Below, piece after piece: positions 62,711-64,000 of a DNA stretch of 64,000 nt. Position 1 is the first letter of the stretch. The number at the start of each line of letters is the position of its first letter. The DNA comes from Gambelia wislizenii (lineage: Eukaryota; Chordata; Lepidosauria; Squamata; Crotaphytidae): assembly GCA_030847615.1 (NCBI GenBank), contig JAUMIR010000005.1, forward strand, positions 112,931,116 through 112,995,115, written 5' to 3'. The notes under the pieces were generated by a model that was not told where the DNA came from, made no database searches, and was given only the letters and a program-made list of their open reading frames with translations. The position numbers and the translations under genes are program-made.

Positions 62711-64000
62711 TAACCTTTTTGTCCTAACAGCTGGAGCTGTTTACAGAGTAATATCACTTATGATTATTTATACAGCCTATCTGGGAAGTGGATAGCTTTC
62801 CTTCAGCCATTACAGAAAACTTATATAAAATGGTGCCTTTCAAGTTCTCCTAAGCTAAATTTCATTGTCTGTTCAAGTGAGGCTATTTTGAGGATGACAA
62901 GGTGAATTTTATCATCTCAGGTCATCTTCACTGAAATGCCAAAATGTTATTAGTTTCTGATATATTTGACAACATCTTTCATTCCCCCTTTACAAAGAGT
63001 TATTCATTTTTTTTTAATTTTAGCACAGACTGGTGCAAAGAAGATCTATTTTCTTGTTATTACTCAGTGGATTATCCTTTTACTAAAGCTTAGGGGTTAG
63101 GCAACAATCCTAGCCATACTTATTAGGAAGCAAGTTGTTCAACTCAGGGTGTCTGACTTCATAGTAAATTTGTTTAGGATAAACTGAAAGTGGAGAACAC
63201 TTGGCTCTATTTGTATTTATGCAATTACAGCTTTAACAATGCAATGTCACAGAGATATCTTCCCTAAAGTGGAATTCTTTATAATTCCAGGATGAGAGAA
63301 GCAAGAGAATAGCTCTGAACTTCATTTTCTCCTCTCTAATAATTTAAGTCACTTTATTTATTTATTTAATTACTATTTTAAAATATATATACCATCTTTT
63401 AGGAGTATTTGTGCAACAACTAACCAAAAAGAGCTTAGTATATAATAATCACTGCATAGTAAAATCACAATGCATTTATAAGGGGAGCCCCCACCAAGAA
63501 AAAGTTTCCCTTGTTATTGAAGATGCAGTGTTGGTGAAAGGTTGACCTCTCTGAGAAAAGAGTTCAATAAACCGGGTGCTACATCCAAGAAGGCATCTCT
63601 TAATACTACCTAACTCACTTGAAAAGGTATAAAGACCCAGAGTAGACATTCTAAAGTTTAATGTAATGCAGAGATAAATTGATTGGGAAGTAACGAATCT
63701 TTCAGATCTCTGTGTCCCAAGCATTTTGAACTCTGCTTGGAAACCAGATAGAAGCCACTGAAGTTCTTGAAGGAAATATTTTGGTTAGCTTAGGGTAAAA
63801 TGCTTGGGGCCTACTGGGACTTTGGCAGGCCCACCCCCAATCCAGTGTATGAACAGAAATTTTATATATATTCAGTAGTGCAACACTCCAATTATTTATA
63901 TGAACAAAAATGTGTGTATTAGGGATAAAATGCACACAGAAATGTGTGCATTAGTAATAATTGCAGTCAAGCAAATAGCTTGTTCACACAGTTCTCCCTT
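62711..64000. other. Unrecognised sequence
   Basis: AT-rich DNA with a TTTA tract (63353-63372). No gene, and no repeat family that I can support. Confidence 0.5.

Overview
This is vertebrate nuclear DNA, very probably from a squamate reptile (lizard or snake). I infer this from the repeats: tRNA-derived Sauria-type SINEs and 5S-rRNA-derived SINEs that both carry a BovB-like 3' tail, BovB/RTE LINEs, full-length L1 and CR1 LINEs, L2-like 3' ends, hAT and mariner-like DNA transposons, a Ty1/copia element and a tyrosine-recombinase retrotransposon. I found no host protein-coding exon, tRNA gene, rRNA gene or CRISPR array. The window reads as an intergenic or intronic region filled with nested transposons.

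Layout. 1-7.3 kb: AT-rich background with a 5S-type SINE, a 796-bp non-autonomous hAT element (8-bp target duplication) and a decayed L1 carrying a 166-bp insertion. 7.3-19.6 kb: SINEs, CR1 3' ends, a 310-bp palindromic MITE, a Helitron-like candidate, a BovB fragment, a 397-bp hAT MITE, a mariner-like element and a LINE C-terminus. 19.85-26.98 kb: one near full-length CR1 on the minus strand (ORF1 with zinc finger and SGNH esterase, ORF2 with endonuclease and reverse transcriptase), split by a twin-primed, internally inverted L1 with a 15-bp target duplication. 27-30.6 kb: mostly unrecognised sequence with a long hairpin. 30.6-44.5 kb: a full-length minus-strand L1, split by a GC-rich tyrosine-recombinase retrotransposon at 31911-38876 and by a 217-bp palindromic MITE. 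44.6-50.5 kb: SINE and CR1 remnants and an old L1. 50.5-59.5 kb: a second plus-strand L1 whose 5' UTR is split by a Ty1/copia element. 59.9-62.7 kb: a decayed BovB with two insertions. The rest is unrecognised.

The centrepiece is the 6,966-bp element at 31911-38876. It is a Ngaro-type retrotransposon with split direct repeats in the order A1-ORFs-B1-A2-B2. It has four uninterrupted, overlapping reading frames: a Gag with two zinc fingers, RT/RNase H, a tyrosine recombinase with its R, H-x-x-R and Y residues, and an SGNH hydrolase with Ser, Asn, Asp and His motifs. By eye the A copies (182 bp) and B copies (438 bp) are identical, so the insertion is very young. It sits in an L1 ORF2 with no target duplication: removing it, keeping one shared ATCC, restores the L1 reading frame exactly. 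Its leader holds a TATA promoter and a cluster of YY1-like GCCATTTTG motifs. The hydrolase frame has no ATG upstream of its catalytic serine block but begins just after a strong splice-acceptor-like site, which suggests expression by splicing.
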